From NCBI GenBank assembly GCA_030152275.1, contig JASLHF010000168.1, positions 1 to 41,867 on the forward strand: a stretch of 41,867 bases of DNA. Direction: 5' to 3'. Made by a program: the position numbers and the translations under genes. Origin of the DNA: Acinetobacter sp. GTDB taxonomy: Bacteria; Pseudomonadota; Gammaproteobacteria; Pseudomonadales; Moraxellaceae. Shown here piece by piece: positions 1 through 9,066 of the stretch (the first letter of the stretch is position 1; each line of letters opens with the position of its first letter). A model generated the notes under the pieces. The model worked only from the letters and a program-made list of their open reading frames with translations, did not search any database and had not been told where the DNA came from.

Positions 1-367
1 AGATATTAAACCATCTCATACCATGCAGGCAGCAATGGAAGAACAGGCCGCAGCAGAGCGTCAGCGCCGCGCAACTGTCACCAAAGCAGATGGTGAAAAA
101 CAGGCTGCTATTTTGGAGGCGGATGGCCGTTTGGAAGCATCTCGCCGTGATGCAGAAGCGCAAGTGGTCTTGGCGCAGGCTTCACAAAAAGCTATTGAAT
201 TGGTGAGTTCGGCCGTAGGTGATAAAGAAATTCCTGTGGCTTACCTGCTGGGTGAACAGTATGTCAAAGCGATGCAGGATATGGCGAAATCGAATAATGC
301 TAAAACGGTCGTATTGCCTGCAGATGTGATGAATACCATCCGTGGCGTGATGGGTCGCGGCAACTAA
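1..367 (+). CDS. SPFH/Band-7 family protein (QmcA-like), C-terminal part
   Basis: The reading frame is open at the left edge (frame starting at base 2), so only the last ~121 residues are present. The visible part is the Ala/Glu/Arg-rich helical region typical of stomatin/prohibitin-like SPFH proteins: an AMEEQAAAERQRRA stretch, then TKADGEKQAAILEADGRLEA, then a region ending VLPADVMNTIRGVMG. In this family the missing N-terminus holds a membrane anchor and the Band-7 domain, and the helical region drives oligomerisation at the inner membrane. QmcA/YbbK is the closest family by appearance; the exact subfamily is inference. A terminator follows 20 bases after the stop. Confidence 0.8.
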   Translation, partial: DIKPSHTMQAAMEEQAAAERQRRATVTKADGEKQAAILEADGRLEASRRDAEAQVVLAQASQKAIELVSSAVGDKEIPVAYLLGEQYVKAMQDMAKSNNAKTVVLPADVMNTIRGVMGRGN

Positions 368-386
368 AACTCTTTATTTTCAAATA

Positions 387-417
387 AATAGACAGTATTT
401 GTGCTGTCTATTTTTAT
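387..417 (+). terminator. intrinsic terminator after the SPFH gene
   Basis: A 9-bp perfect stem, AATAGACAG (387-395) with CTGTCTATT (404-412), has an 8-base loop and runs into a T-rich tail. Confidence 0.85.
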
Positions 418-583
418 TTCCGATGCGAAAATATCAGCAGAGTTTGTGAATTTATGGTTAAATTTCACGTTATTTTTTGAAATTTTTTGAATCGGCGGCG
501 GGGAAAATGATTTTTTACCTTGCGGTGTGTCCTATTGCCTTTTCATATTTCGGTCTGCTGTGCAACTCGAAAACGGATATCGT

Positions 584-2074
584 ATGAGCTCCCTAAATCC
601 AACCCTAATCACGTTTCTCTTCTATATTGTCGCGATGGTCGTCATAGGCTTAATTGCTTACCGCGCGACCAGCAACTTTTCAGATTACATTTTAGGGGGA
701 CGCCGTTTAGGCAGCTTCGTGACTGCGCTTTCTGCAGGCGCATCTGACATGAGCGGCTGGCTGCTGATGGGCTTGCCCGGCGCGATTTATCTGTCCGGCC
801 TGTCTGAAATGTGGATTGCCATTGGCCTGATTATTGGCGCATGGTTAAACTGGCTGCTGGTGGCAGGGCGCCTGCGCGTGCATACCGAAGTCCAAAACAA
901 CGCCCTGACCCTGCCGGATTATTTTTCCAACCGCTTTAATGATCAGAAGAAAATCCTGCGTATTGTTTCAGCTTTTGTAATCTTAATTTTCTTTGCGATC
1001 TATTGCGCATCCGGCATGGTGGCTGGCGCTCGTTTGTTTGAAAGCATGTTCGGCTTATCTTACAACACCGCATTATGGATCAGCGCGATTGCCACGGTCA
1101 GCTATGTATTCATTGGCGGCTTTTTAGCCGTCAGCTGGACAGATACGATTCAGGCCGGCTTTATGATTTTTGCGCTGCTGCTGACGCCGATTGTGGTGAT
1201 CTTATCATTCTCGGATTTAAGCCAAATTACTGTTGCACTGGATGCTGCCCGCCCGCATGCGATGGATGTATTTGGTAATTTAAGCTTTATTGCTATTCTA
1301 TCACTGCTTGCATGGGGCTTAGGCTATTTTGGCCAGCCGCATATTTTAGTCCGCTTCATGGCGGCAGATTCTGTCAAATCGATTCCCAATGCGCGCCGTA
1401 TCGGTATGACCTGGATGACGCTGTGCCTTGGCGGCGCGGTGGCAGCAGGCTTTTTCGGCATTGCTTATTTCCAGCAAAATCCAGAATTGGCCTCTGTGGT
1501 TAATGCCAATCCTGAAACTGTGTTTATGGAATTAACCAAAATTCTGTTCAACCCATGGGTAGCCGGCATTGTCTTGGCAGCTATTTTAGCTGCGATTATG
1601 AGTACACTCAGCTGCCAGCTGCTGGTCTGCTCAAGTACATTGACTGAAGATTTTTATAAATCTTTCCTGCGTAAAAATGCCTCTCAAAAAGAATTAGTGT
1701 GGGTTGGCCGCTTAATGGTTTTGGCAATTGCCCTGCTTGCGATCTTCATGGCTGGCAATCCTAATGCCAAAGTGTTGGGCTTAGTGGCTTATGCATGGGC
1801 CGGTTTTGGCGCTGCTTTTGGACCACTGATCATCCTGTCTCTGTTCTGGAAGCGCATGACTTTAAATGGCGCGCTGGCTGGCATGATTGTGGGCGCCGTG
1901 ATGGTGATTTTATGGAAAAATGTCTGGGGTTCAACTGGTGTCTATGAAATTATTCCAGGCTTTATCTGTTCAATGGCTGCAATTATTATTGTCAGCCTGA
2001 TGGGCAAAGCGCCAGGCAAAGAAATTACAGACCGTTTTGAAGAAGCTGACCGTATTTACCGCGAAAGCAAGTGA
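584..2074 (+). CDS. putP: sodium/proline symporter PutP
   Basis: A Na+/solute symporter of the SSF family, probably importing proline across the inner membrane. The 496-residue product is hydrophobic throughout, with the usual 12-13 membrane segments. It carries the family's early signature (ILGGRRLGSFVTALSAGASD, about residues 38-57), followed by MSGWLLMG and the LPDYFSNRF motif. The ATG at 584 was chosen because the upstream extension is polar, has no membrane character, and family members begin a few residues before the first membrane helix. The Shine-Dalgarno is weak (CGGAT). It is flanked by terminators and so is monocistronic. The family is certain; proline as substrate follows from overall similarity to PutP. 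Confidence 0.9.
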   Translation: MSSLNPTLITFLFYIVAMVVIGLIAYRATSNFSDYILGGRRLGSFVTALSAGASDMSGWLLMGLPGAIYLSGLSEMWIAIGLIIGAWLNWLLVAGRLRVHTEVQNNALTLPDYFSNRFNDQKKILRIVSAFVILIFFAIYCASGMVAGARLFESMFGLSYNTALWISAIATVSYVFIGGFLAVSWTDTIQAGFMIFALLLTPIVVILSFSDLSQITVALDAARPHAMDVFGNLSFIAILSLLAWGLGYFGQPHILVRFMAADSVKSIPNARRIGMTWMTLCLGGAVAAGFFGIAYFQQNPELASVVNANPETVFMELTKILFNPWVAGIVLAAILAAIMSTLSCQLLVCSSTLTEDFYKSFLRKNASQKELVWVGRLMVLAIALLAIFMAGNPNAKVLGLVAYAWAGFGAAFGPLIILSLFWKRMTLNGALAGMIVGAVMVILWKNVWGSTGVYEIIPGFICSMAAIIIVSLMGKAPGKEITDRFEEADRIYRESK

Positions 2075-2112
2075 TTTAAGCCTAAATCAGGTTTTTGAAA
2101 CTGAATAAAAAA

Positions 2113-2136
2113 GAGGACTGCATGTCCTCTTTTTTT
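2113..2136 (+). terminator. bidirectional intrinsic terminator after putP
   Basis: GAGGAC (2113-2118) pairs with GTCCTC (2124-2129), with an A run before and a T run after. It lies between convergent putP and ispA and could serve both. Confidence 0.9.
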
Positions 2137-2300
2137 CAATGAATTTTATCTGTCTTTTGAAACTAAACGCAGGTTTTAACTGCTTTAATGGCCTAAAACG
2201 CCACATTAAATTTTGAGGGCTAAATGCTGTATATCTTAAAAAAACAGTATCTTCAAACATGCAGCCTTTCAAGCACTACTGCCATTCAGCACATCAATAC

Positions 2301-3209
2301 CTAACTTTTTCGTGACAGCAGAAACTGAGTAATGTTGGCTAATTCAAGAGCATCTGCGCCAAAAAACTCCAGCGCCTGCATCGCCTGATTATGCAGCGTT
2401 TGTGCATAGGATTTAGCATTATCCAGACCCATTAACGCAGGATAAGTTGATTTTTCCGCCTGCAGATCTTTGCCAGCTGTTTTCCCCAAAACCTCAGTAT
2501 CTGCGACAATATCTAAAATATCATCCTGTACTTGAAAAGCTAAACCTATGGCCTGTCCATATTCACGCAGTTTTGGAATCGCGCCGTCACGGCCATCAAA
2601 TAAAGTCACCGCAGCCATCATAACAGCGGCCGTAATCAATGCGCCGGTTTTATTGCGGTGAATATTCTCCAGCGCTTCCTGTGAAATGCTTTTGCCTTCA
2701 GCCTGCAAATCCAGCACCTGCCCATTCACCATTTTTGAAGACGCTGTGGCGAGAATCTGCATTTGCTTCAGCACAATTGCGGCATCGACCGCCGGCCCGC
2801 TGTCAAATAAACGGCTGCCCAGCACTTCAAACGCCATAGACTGCAATATATCACCGGCAAGCAATGCCGTATCTTCACCAAAAGCTGCATGACAAGTCGG
2901 CTGGCCGCGGCGCAGCAGATCATTATCCATACACGGTAAATCATCATGAGCCAGCGAATAGCAATGAATAAATTCAATGGCAACAGCTGCACGGCGTACT
3001 GCTGCGATATTGGGATTTGTCCTTAAAGCGCCAGCTGCATAGCACAGTGCAGGACGAACACGCTTGCCGCCCAGCATCACTGCATGATACACAGCGCTTT
3101 TTAATGGTTCAGGGATTGCAAACGCATCTAAAGCAGTTAATAAATCATCATGAATACGCTGCTGCGCTTGCTGTAATGCATTTGCTGACACATCGGTAAG
3201 TGCTGACAC
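2301..3209 (-). CDS. ispA: farnesyl diphosphate synthase (polyprenyl synthetase)
   Basis: Condenses IPP with DMAPP/GPP to make farnesyl diphosphate. It shows MLGGKRVRPAL, the first Asp-rich motif (HDDLPCMDND followed by LLRRGQPTCH) and the second Asp-rich motif QVQDDILDIVADT, which bind Mg and diphosphate. I place the start at the GTG at 3209: a GAGG Shine-Dalgarno sits six bases upstream, the resulting 302 aa match E. coli IspA (299 aa), and homology begins soon after. The frame is open further, to an ATG at 3287, which would add 26 residues with no family resemblance and a poorly spaced ribosome site. The product feeds quinone, heme O and undecaprenyl synthesis in the cytosol. Confidence 0.9.
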   Translation of the reverse strand: MSALTDVSANALQQAQQRIHDDLLTALDAFAIPEPLKSAVYHAVMLGGKRVRPALCYAAGALRTNPNIAAVRRAAVAIEFIHCYSLAHDDLPCMDNDLLRRGQPTCHAAFGEDTALLAGDILQSMAFEVLGSRLFDSGPAVDAAIVLKQMQILATASSKMVNGQVLDLQAEGKSISQEALENIHRNKTGALITAAVMMAAVTLFDGRDGAIPKLREYGQAIGLAFQVQDDILDIVADTEVLGKTAGKDLQAEKSTYPALMGLDNAKSYAQTLHNQAMQALEFFGADALELANITQFLLSRKS

Positions 3210-3393
3210 ATTCGCCTCGGAAAAACAGTCTGAATTAATTTTATAACGGCGCGGCGCGCTTTCCCTATAAATTTTCATTGCAGGCATCGCCTGCTTGCTC
3301 GCATCATACTGCTTTCTGTCAGCTTTCTCTATGCTCAGAGCTTAAATTCATGCTTCGTTTCGCCTCTTTATCCCAAGGGTGTCTTCTGCTCAT

Positions 3394-4338
3394 TCAAATA
3401 GTACAGTTTATACTGAACGGCTTAACCTCTGCCGCGGTATAATAAAACACCTGATTTTTATGCCCAGCTTTGGCTGCATACAGCGCTTGATCCGCCTGTT
3501 CAAGTAAATATTCAAAATTTTCAGCTTGCGCACAATGCGCCACCCCGCAAGACAGTGAAATGTCCATGCCGCTGCTTTTCCATAGTTTAGCGCTTTGCTC
3601 AATATACCTTCTGCACTGCTCCAGTAAACTGCAAGCCTCCTGCAGGGTATAGTCTGCAAGCAAGATCACAAATTCATCGCCGCCATAACGGTAAATCTGC
3701 TGCTGAAGCGATGCCGGCAGCAAATTCTGCAAATCCGAACTCAAACGCTGCAGCACGCGGTCGCCTGCATTATGACCAAAACTGTCATTAATCATTTTAA
3801 AATTATCAATATCAATCAGCGCCAAACATAGCTGTGCCGTATCGCCCTGCTGCATGTCTGTCTGAAACTGCTTAAAATGAAAATCAAAACTGCGGCGGTT
3901 CAGCACTTTGGACAAATGATCATAATCACTCAGCCGTTTCAGCTTCATATTGCACTGACGCAAACTTTGAGATTCCTGCTTTAAACGGGTAATTTCTGTC
4001 GAACATACCCAGACATATTTCAATTGGGTATTGTGATCAAAGATAGGCCGTACATTTAGCCAAAAGTATTTATCCTGCAGCTGGAATTCCAAATGATCGG
4101 CCATGCCCTGTTGTTGAACTTGCTCCACAATTCCAGCAAAAACATCTGCAGAATGCGCGCAAACCTGCTCAATCGGCTTATGTATAAGCGCATCTGGCTG
4201 AGTATCATAATGCGCCGCAAACAGCGCATTGGCATGAATAATTTCCCCCTCAGGCGACAGCAGCACCGAAGACATCGGCAGCAAATCAATCACTTCTTTG
4301 GATGGCATGTTTGGCAGTGTATTTTTCATTTCCCGCAC
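3394..4338 (-). CDS. PAS-GGDEF diguanylate cyclase
   Basis: Predicted to make cyclic di-GMP from GTP. An N-terminal PAS domain (about residues 15-125, with LLPMSSVLLSPEGEIIHANA) is followed by a GGDEF domain (about 150-305). The active-site motif GGDEF is intact at residues 219-223, in YRYGGDEFVILLA, and DIDNFKMINDSFGH is the usual metal/nucleotide-binding stretch. I see no RxxD inhibitory I-site five residues before GGDEF, so product inhibition may be absent. There is no signal peptide or membrane segment, so it is cytoplasmic. The start is either GTG at 4338 or ATG at 4329; a GAG lies just upstream of the GTG. The signal sensed by the PAS domain is unknown. Confidence 0.88.
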   Translation of the reverse strand: MREMKNTLPNMPSKEVIDLLPMSSVLLSPEGEIIHANALFAAHYDTQPDALIHKPIEQVCAHSADVFAGIVEQVQQQGMADHLEFQLQDKYFWLNVRPIFDHNTQLKYVWVCSTEITRLKQESQSLRQCNMKLKRLSDYDHLSKVLNRRSFDFHFKQFQTDMQQGDTAQLCLALIDIDNFKMINDSFGHNAGDRVLQRLSSDLQNLLPASLQQQIYRYGGDEFVILLADYTLQEACSLLEQCRRYIEQSAKLWKSSGMDISLSCGVAHCAQAENFEYLLEQADQALYAAKAGHKNQVFYYTAAEVKPFSINCTI

Positions 4339-4520
4339 AATCTCAAGTCATTTTTTTAAGGTATAGCTACGCAAAATGCTATCAAAATATTCAATTCAAA
4401 AATCACTCTGTATTTCTAATGTTTTCTGCATACTTTAGCTTATTTTAATATTTACAATTTTATGCAAAGCTTATCAAAATCTATAATAATGAATTTAATC
4501 ACCTTTCATTCACACAAAAA

Positions 4521-4545
4521 AAAGCCTCAGTAACTGAGGCTTTTT
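4521..4545 (-). terminator. intrinsic terminator after prpF
   Basis: GCCTCAG (4524-4530) and CTGAGGC (4534-4540) form a 7-bp stem with a TAA loop, flanked by an A run and a T run. It ends the minus-strand prpF transcript. Confidence 0.85.
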
Positions 4546-4563
4546 CGATGTTAAATATTTAAC

Positions 4564-5763
4564 TTAAGGCTTTATATCCAAAGTATCTGCAGGAACACGC
4601 ACCCATCCTTCCATTAGAACTCGTGCACTGCGGCTCATGACCGCTTTTTTGACCGCCCATTGACCTTCTTCCAAGACAGCCTGCGCACCAACCCGCAACG
4701 TGCCAGATGGATGACCAAAACGCACTGCCTCTCGTTCACCGCCACCTGCAGCCAAATTAACCAAGGTGCCCGGAACAGCAGCAGCTGTACCAATTGCGAC
4801 TGCTGCCGTGCCCATCATTGCATGGTGCAGCTTACCCATTGACAGTGCGCGAACCAATAAATCTGTATCCTGTTCAGCAATTGCTTTACCGCTAGAAGAG
4901 ACATACGCCTTAGGTTTAGAAACAAAAGCGATTTTAGGTGTGTGCTGGCGTGTTTTTGCTTCAGCCAAATCCTGAATTAACCCCATTTGTTTCGCGCCAT
5001 ACGCACGGATGGTTTCAAAACGCACCAACGCGTCTGCATCTGAGTTGATGTCATCCTGCAATTCGGCACCGCTATAACCCAAATCAGATGCATTAAGAAA
5101 AATCGTAGGAATGCCGGCATTAATAAAAGTCGCATCAAATTCGCCAATTCCCGGCACATTCAAGCGGTCAATGACGTTTCCTGTAGGAAACATTGCGCCG
5201 CCATCTTCACCATCATCAGCCGGATCTAAAAATTCAATTTGCACTTCAGCCGCTGGAAATGTCACACCATCCAGTTCAAAGTCGCCAATTTCCTGAACTT
5301 GGCCATTGAACATAGGTACATGCGCAATAATGGTTTTTTGAATATTGGCCTGCCAAATATGTACAGTGCAAATACCGTTTTCTGGAATTTTTTGCGTATC
5401 AATTAAACCGTTGCTAATCGCAAAAGCGCCAACAGCAGCAGTTAAATTGCCGCAGTTTCCGCTCCAATCTACAAATGCACTGTCAATGGACACTTGGCCA
5501 AACAAATAATCTACATCGTGATGCGGCTTTGCGCTTCGCGCTAAAATTACTGTTTTACTGGTACTTGAACTTGCACCGCCCATGCCGTCAATTTGCTTGC
5601 CATAGGGATCAGGGCTGCCGATCACGCGCAATAAAAGCTGATCACGCGCTGGCCCAGGAGTTTGTGCCTCAAGGGGCAAATCATCCAGCTTAAAAAATAC
5701 GCCTTTACTGGTACCGCCACGCATATAAGTTGCTGGAATTCTCATTTGAGGTGCAAACGGCAT
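4564..5763 (-). CDS. prpF: PrpF-family isomerase (2-methylaconitate isomerase-like)
   Basis: PrpF proteins isomerise 2-methyl-trans-aconitate to the cis form, working with AcnD in the 2-methylcitrate route for propionate. The 399-aa product begins with the family hallmark RIPATYMRGGTSKGVFF and has IDGMGGASSSTSK plus GNCGNLTAAVGAFA, whose Cys is a likely active-site residue in this diaminopimelate-epimerase fold. AGGAAGGA precedes the ATG. Oddly, no prpB, prpC or acnD lies beside it: its upstream neighbour is divergent aroP. It may be an orphan copy acting on another tricarboxylate, such as an oxalomesaconate-type substrate; the sequence does not settle this. Confidence 0.85.
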   Translation of the reverse strand: MPFAPQMRIPATYMRGGTSKGVFFKLDDLPLEAQTPGPARDQLLLRVIGSPDPYGKQIDGMGGASSSTSKTVILARSAKPHHDVDYLFGQVSIDSAFVDWSGNCGNLTAAVGAFAISNGLIDTQKIPENGICTVHIWQANIQKTIIAHVPMFNGQVQEIGDFELDGVTFPAAEVQIEFLDPADDGEDGGAMFPTGNVIDRLNVPGIGEFDATFINAGIPTIFLNASDLGYSGAELQDDINSDADALVRFETIRAYGAKQMGLIQDLAEAKTRQHTPKIAFVSKPKAYVSSSGKAIAEQDTDLLVRALSMGKLHHAMMGTAAVAIGTAAAVPGTLVNLAAGGGEREAVRFGHPSGTLRVGAQAVLEEGQWAVKKAVMSRSARVLMEGWVRVPADTLDIKP

Positions 5764-6080
5764 TTTTTGAATCCTTCCTAATTATCATTGTATTGCGCCA
5801 ATCTATCAAATTTGGCGTTTTTGCATCATACCTTTTTTTCAAGTTGATTTATCATTCACATGACTTAAGTATAAAAAAACAGCATTCGCAGACTGAACTT
5901 GATGCGAGGAAAAACTGTATTTACAAAAATAATAAAATTAATTTATTGATTAATATATTTTTTATAGCCATATCTAAATGAATTATATTTTATAAATACT
6001 ATAATAAAAATTCATATATTTTGAGCTACTAGGCTATTTCATTTCAATCTATTACAATCGTTCACTTACTCCATTGTCGG
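5764..6080. other. AT-rich divergent intergenic region prpF/aroP
   Basis: 317 bp, very AT-rich, between divergent prpF and aroP. It must hold promoters for both, but I see no clear operator palindrome and no convincing gene. Confidence 0.5.
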
Positions 6081-7448
6081 GTGAGTACTTTGAACAACGA
6101 TTCTTCACAACTGCAGCGCGGCTTAAAAAACCGTCACATCCAGCTCATTGCCATGGGCGGTGCGATTGGTACTGGCCTATTTTTAGGTTCTGCGCAAGTC
6201 ATTCAGTCTGCCGGTCCATCCATTATTTTGGGTTATGCTATTGGCGGCTTGATTGCCTTTTTAATCATGCGCCAGTTAGGCGAAATGATTGTACACGAAC
6301 CGGTCGCCGGTTCTTTTAGCCATTTTGCCTATAAATATTGGGGCAAATTTCCCGGCTTTCTAGCGGGCTGGAACTACTGGATTTTATATGTTCTGGTTGC
6401 AATGACTGAACTGACTGCTGTCGCTAAATATATCAATTATTGGTGGCCTCATATTCCAGCATGGATTTCAGTGCTGTTCTTTTTCGTTGTAATTACACTG
6501 ATCAATCTCGGCAATGTGAAATTTTACGGCGAATCAGAATTTTGGCTAGCCATTGTTAAAGTGACTGCTGTTATATCTATGATTTTGTTCGGCTTGTACT
6601 TATTAATTACTGCCGATGCAAACTCAACCGCATCATTCTCCAATTTATGGACAGCTGGCGGCTTTTTCCCGAACGGATTTGAAGGCCTATTCTATATGCT
6701 GGCGTTTTTAATGTTCGCCTTTGGCGGCATTGAACTGATCGGTATGGCAGCAGCCGAAGCTGAAAATCCAGAGAAAACGATTCCTAAAGCCATCAACCAA
6801 GTGGTTTTCCGAATTCTGATTTTCTATGTTGGCTCTTTGACTATTTTGCTGTCTTTAGTGCCTTGGAACCAGCTAGAACTGGGCGGTTTAGATAAAAGCC
6901 CATTCGTTATGATCTTTAGCCAGCTGGGTATCAACTGGGCAGCCCATTTGCTGAACTTCATTATTTTGACCGCAGCACTCTCTGTATATAACAGCGGGAT
7001 GTATGCAAACAGCCGTATGCTTTACGGTCTTGCACAGCAAGGCAACGCGCCTAAGGTATTTCTAAAAGTTAACCGTCAAGGCGTGCCGATCCCAGCTGTA
7101 CTGTTCTCTGCATTGCTTATCTTTGGCTGTGTATTGCTGAACTATTTTGTGCCTGAAGATGCGCTTGGCCACTTAATTTATATCGTTGTTGGCGCATTGG
7201 TATTAAACTGGGCCATGATCTCTTTAACCCATTTTAAATTTATTCAGCACATGAAAAAGCTGGGTGAAAAAACTAAATTCCCTGCGCTTTGGTCACCAGT
7301 CAGCAACGTGATTGTTCTGCTATTCATCTGCACAATTTTATACATTATGTGGACACAAGGCTTTAAAGAATCGGTTTACATGATTCCAGTTTGGATTATC
7401 GTCATGTTTGGATTGTTTAAATCTTTGGCATCAAAACAGCAAGATTGA
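6081..7448 (+). CDS. aroP: aromatic amino acid permease AroP-like (APC superfamily)
   Basis: Proton-coupled amino acid importer of the inner membrane. The 455-aa sequence follows E. coli AroP closely from the start: RGLKNRHIQLIAMGGAIGTG, then FLGSAQVIQSAGPSIILGYA, MRQLGEMIVHEPVAGSFSHF, ALSVYNSGMYANSRMLYGLA and QQGNAPK. Twelve membrane segments are expected. The start is the GTG at 6081: no in-frame ATG precedes the conserved RGLKNRH, and the family starts about ten residues before it. The Shine-Dalgarno is weak. An aromatic substrate is inferred from likeness to AroP; PheP or another close relative is possible. It is monocistronic with its own terminator. Confidence 0.85.
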   Translation: MSTLNNDSSQLQRGLKNRHIQLIAMGGAIGTGLFLGSAQVIQSAGPSIILGYAIGGLIAFLIMRQLGEMIVHEPVAGSFSHFAYKYWGKFPGFLAGWNYWILYVLVAMTELTAVAKYINYWWPHIPAWISVLFFFVVITLINLGNVKFYGESEFWLAIVKVTAVISMILFGLYLLITADANSTASFSNLWTAGGFFPNGFEGLFYMLAFLMFAFGGIELIGMAAAEAENPEKTIPKAINQVVFRILIFYVGSLTILLSLVPWNQLELGGLDKSPFVMIFSQLGINWAAHLLNFIILTAALSVYNSGMYANSRMLYGLAQQGNAPKVFLKVNRQGVPIPAVLFSALLIFGCVLLNYFVPEDALGHLIYIVVGALVLNWAMISLTHFKFIQHMKKLGEKTKFPALWSPVSNVIVLLFICTILYIMWTQGFKESVYMIPVWIIVMFGLFKSLASKQQD

Positions 7449-7470
7449 TCCAATACTGAACAAAGAAAAA

Positions 7471-7499
7471 GTTATTGTTCCGGCAATAACTTTTTTTTT
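7471..7499 (+). terminator. intrinsic terminator after aroP
   Basis: GTTATTG (7471-7477) pairs with CAATAAC (7484-7490), followed by nine T. Confidence 0.92.
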
Positions 7500-7531
7500 G
7501 CCATGAATTAGAGTACATTAACTGCGCTTTT

Positions 7532-7607
7532 GCGCCCTTAGCTTAACTGGATAGAGCAGTTGCCTCCTAAGCGACCGACGTGGGTTCGAGTCCCGCAGGG
7601 CGTACCA
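7532..7607 (+). tRNA. tRNA-Arg (anticodon CCT), integration target of the island
   Basis: A 76-nt cloverleaf with encoded CCA. The acceptor stem is GCGCCCT with AGGGCGT, the anticodon loop is CTCCTAA (anticodon CCT), and the T-arm contains GGTTCGAGTCCC. The outermost acceptor pair is G1-U72, a wobble. The copy of the 3' end at the right border of the island has C72 instead, so the island probably replaced the native 3' end on insertion. No terminator follows the gene here; a terminator hairpin is found beyond the right border instead. Confidence 0.97.
7585..7607 (+). repeat. left attachment site (3' end of tRNA-Arg)
   Basis: The sequence TTCGAGTCCCGCAGGGCG followed by T-ACCA is repeated at 38487-38509 with C in place of T. 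The 18 identical bases before the mismatch should contain the crossover point. Confidence 0.9.
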
Positions 7608-7726
7608 CTTTACTGTTTATTTTGATCTACAATGTTCTAAACCAAATTAAAAAATAAAATATATTCAATAATTTAAACAAAAAAATATCCAAGATAGTCT
7701 AATAAAATCTCTTGTGGACTAATATT

Positions 7727-7779
7727 TTTTACAGTATAAAATACAGTACAAACTTTTATACGCAAAATCATGTACTGTA
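7727..7779. promoter_or_regulatory. TACAGTA boxes upstream of the integrase
   Basis: Three copies of TACAGTA lie within 50 bp before the integrase start: 7730-7736 and 7742-7748 on the plus strand and 7773-7779 inverted (TACTGTA). The outer two form TTTTACAGTA...TACTGTAAAA. They may be integrase arm-type binding sites, an autorepression operator, or AlpA/RDF sites; similar boxes occur near the right border (38061 and 38411). Confidence 0.5.
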
Positions 7780-7782
7780 AAA

Positions 7783-9000
7783 ATGCCAAAAATAGTTAAA
7801 AGCCTTACTGATAGTAAGATCAAAAGCCTTAAAGCTGATCCAAATAAGCACCAACGAATTTCAGATGGTTTAGGGCTTTATCTATTTATTCACAAAAATG
7901 GCTATAAATATTGGAAATTTGACTACAGTCGCCCATACACAAAAAAACGCAATACCATTAGTTTTGGTATCTATCCAACAACTAGCCTCGCAGAAGCTCG
8001 TATTAGAAGAGATGAAGCCCGTACCCTTCTCTCTCAAAATATCGACCCACATGTTGAAAAGACCAGAATTGAGAATGAGATATTAAATGCAAATAATAAT
8101 ATTTTCCAAAATATTGCAAATGAATGGATGGCAAAACAAGACTTTGCTGAATCAACAATTAAAGGACAACAACGTTTATTAGAAGTAATCAATCAGCATA
8201 TTGGTAAAATTCCAGTACATGAAATTAAAGCTATGGATATCCTTAAGGTTTGTCGGATTTATGAAGAAGAAGGGAAATTAGAAACAGCTAAAAAGGTCAA
8301 AGTGAAATGTGGTCAAGTCCTTCGCTATGCAGTTTCAACTGGATTATGTGATCGCGATGTTACACAAGACTTAAAAGGTGCAATTTCCCCACCTAAAGTG
8401 ACACATATGGCAGCCTTAGTGGAACCGAAAGATTTTGCTAAACTCTTACAAGACATTGATCACTATGAAGGTTCATTAGTCACCCGACATGCTCTGCGAA
8501 TTGCACCGTTAGTTTTTGTTCGTCCAGGTGAGTTAAGACATGCGAAGTGGCAAGATATTGATCTTGAAAAAGGCATATGGAGTTATACTCCACCTAAAAC
8601 CAAATCAAAGACAGGCGTTCAGCATATTGTTCCCTTAGCGACTCAAGTGATCCATTTATTATCTGAATTATCACAAATTACGCGCTATAAAAGTGAATAT
8701 GTGTTTCCTGCAACGACTTCCAACTTAAAGCCAATGTCTGAAAATACCATCAATCAAGCTTTACGTCGCTTAGGCTATACCAGTGAACAAGCATGCGGAC
8801 ATGGTTTCCGTGCTTCTGCACGTACAATTTTAGAAGAGGTTTTGGAATTTCCAATTGAATTGATTGAACAACAACTTGCTCATCAAGTAAAAGATATGCA
8901 TGGGCGAGCGTATAACCGTACCAAGCATTTAGAGAAAAGAAAAGAGATGATGCAGAAATGGGCGGATTACTGTGATGAATTGAAAAAATCAGCTGACTAA
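7783..9000 (+). CDS. int: P4-type tyrosine integrase
   Basis: Site-specific recombinase that inserts and excises the island at tRNA-Arg. The 405-aa protein has an N-terminal DUF4102 arm-binding region (about 1-95, with KSLTDSKIKSLKA and SFGIYPTTSLAEAR), a core-binding SAM-like domain (about 105-190) and a C-terminal catalytic domain. The catalytic set is visible: R247 in FVRPGELR, H340 and R343 in HGFR, H367 in LAHQ, and the nucleophile Y377 in RAYNR. Length and layout match P4/CP4 integrases, which favour tRNA 3' ends. The start ATG has no good Shine-Dalgarno, which suggests low or leaderless-like expression. It reads away from the attachment site into the island. Confidence 0.95.
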   Translation: MPKIVKSLTDSKIKSLKADPNKHQRISDGLGLYLFIHKNGYKYWKFDYSRPYTKKRNTISFGIYPTTSLAEARIRRDEARTLLSQNIDPHVEKTRIENEILNANNNIFQNIANEWMAKQDFAESTIKGQQRLLEVINQHIGKIPVHEIKAMDILKVCRIYEEEGKLETAKKVKVKCGQVLRYAVSTGLCDRDVTQDLKGAISPPKVTHMAALVEPKDFAKLLQDIDHYEGSLVTRHALRIAPLVFVRPGELRHAKWQDIDLEKGIWSYTPPKTKSKTGVQHIVPLATQVIHLLSELSQITRYKSEYVFPATTSNLKPMSENTINQALRRLGYTSEQACGHGFRASARTILEEVLEFPIELIEQQLAHQVKDMHGRAYNRTKHLEKRKEMMQKWADYCDELKKSAD

Positions 9001-9066
9001 ATTTTTAAATATGCTTAAATCTAAGCTTCCGTTATTTTTTAAATTTCCTGTATTTGAGGCAAGATC

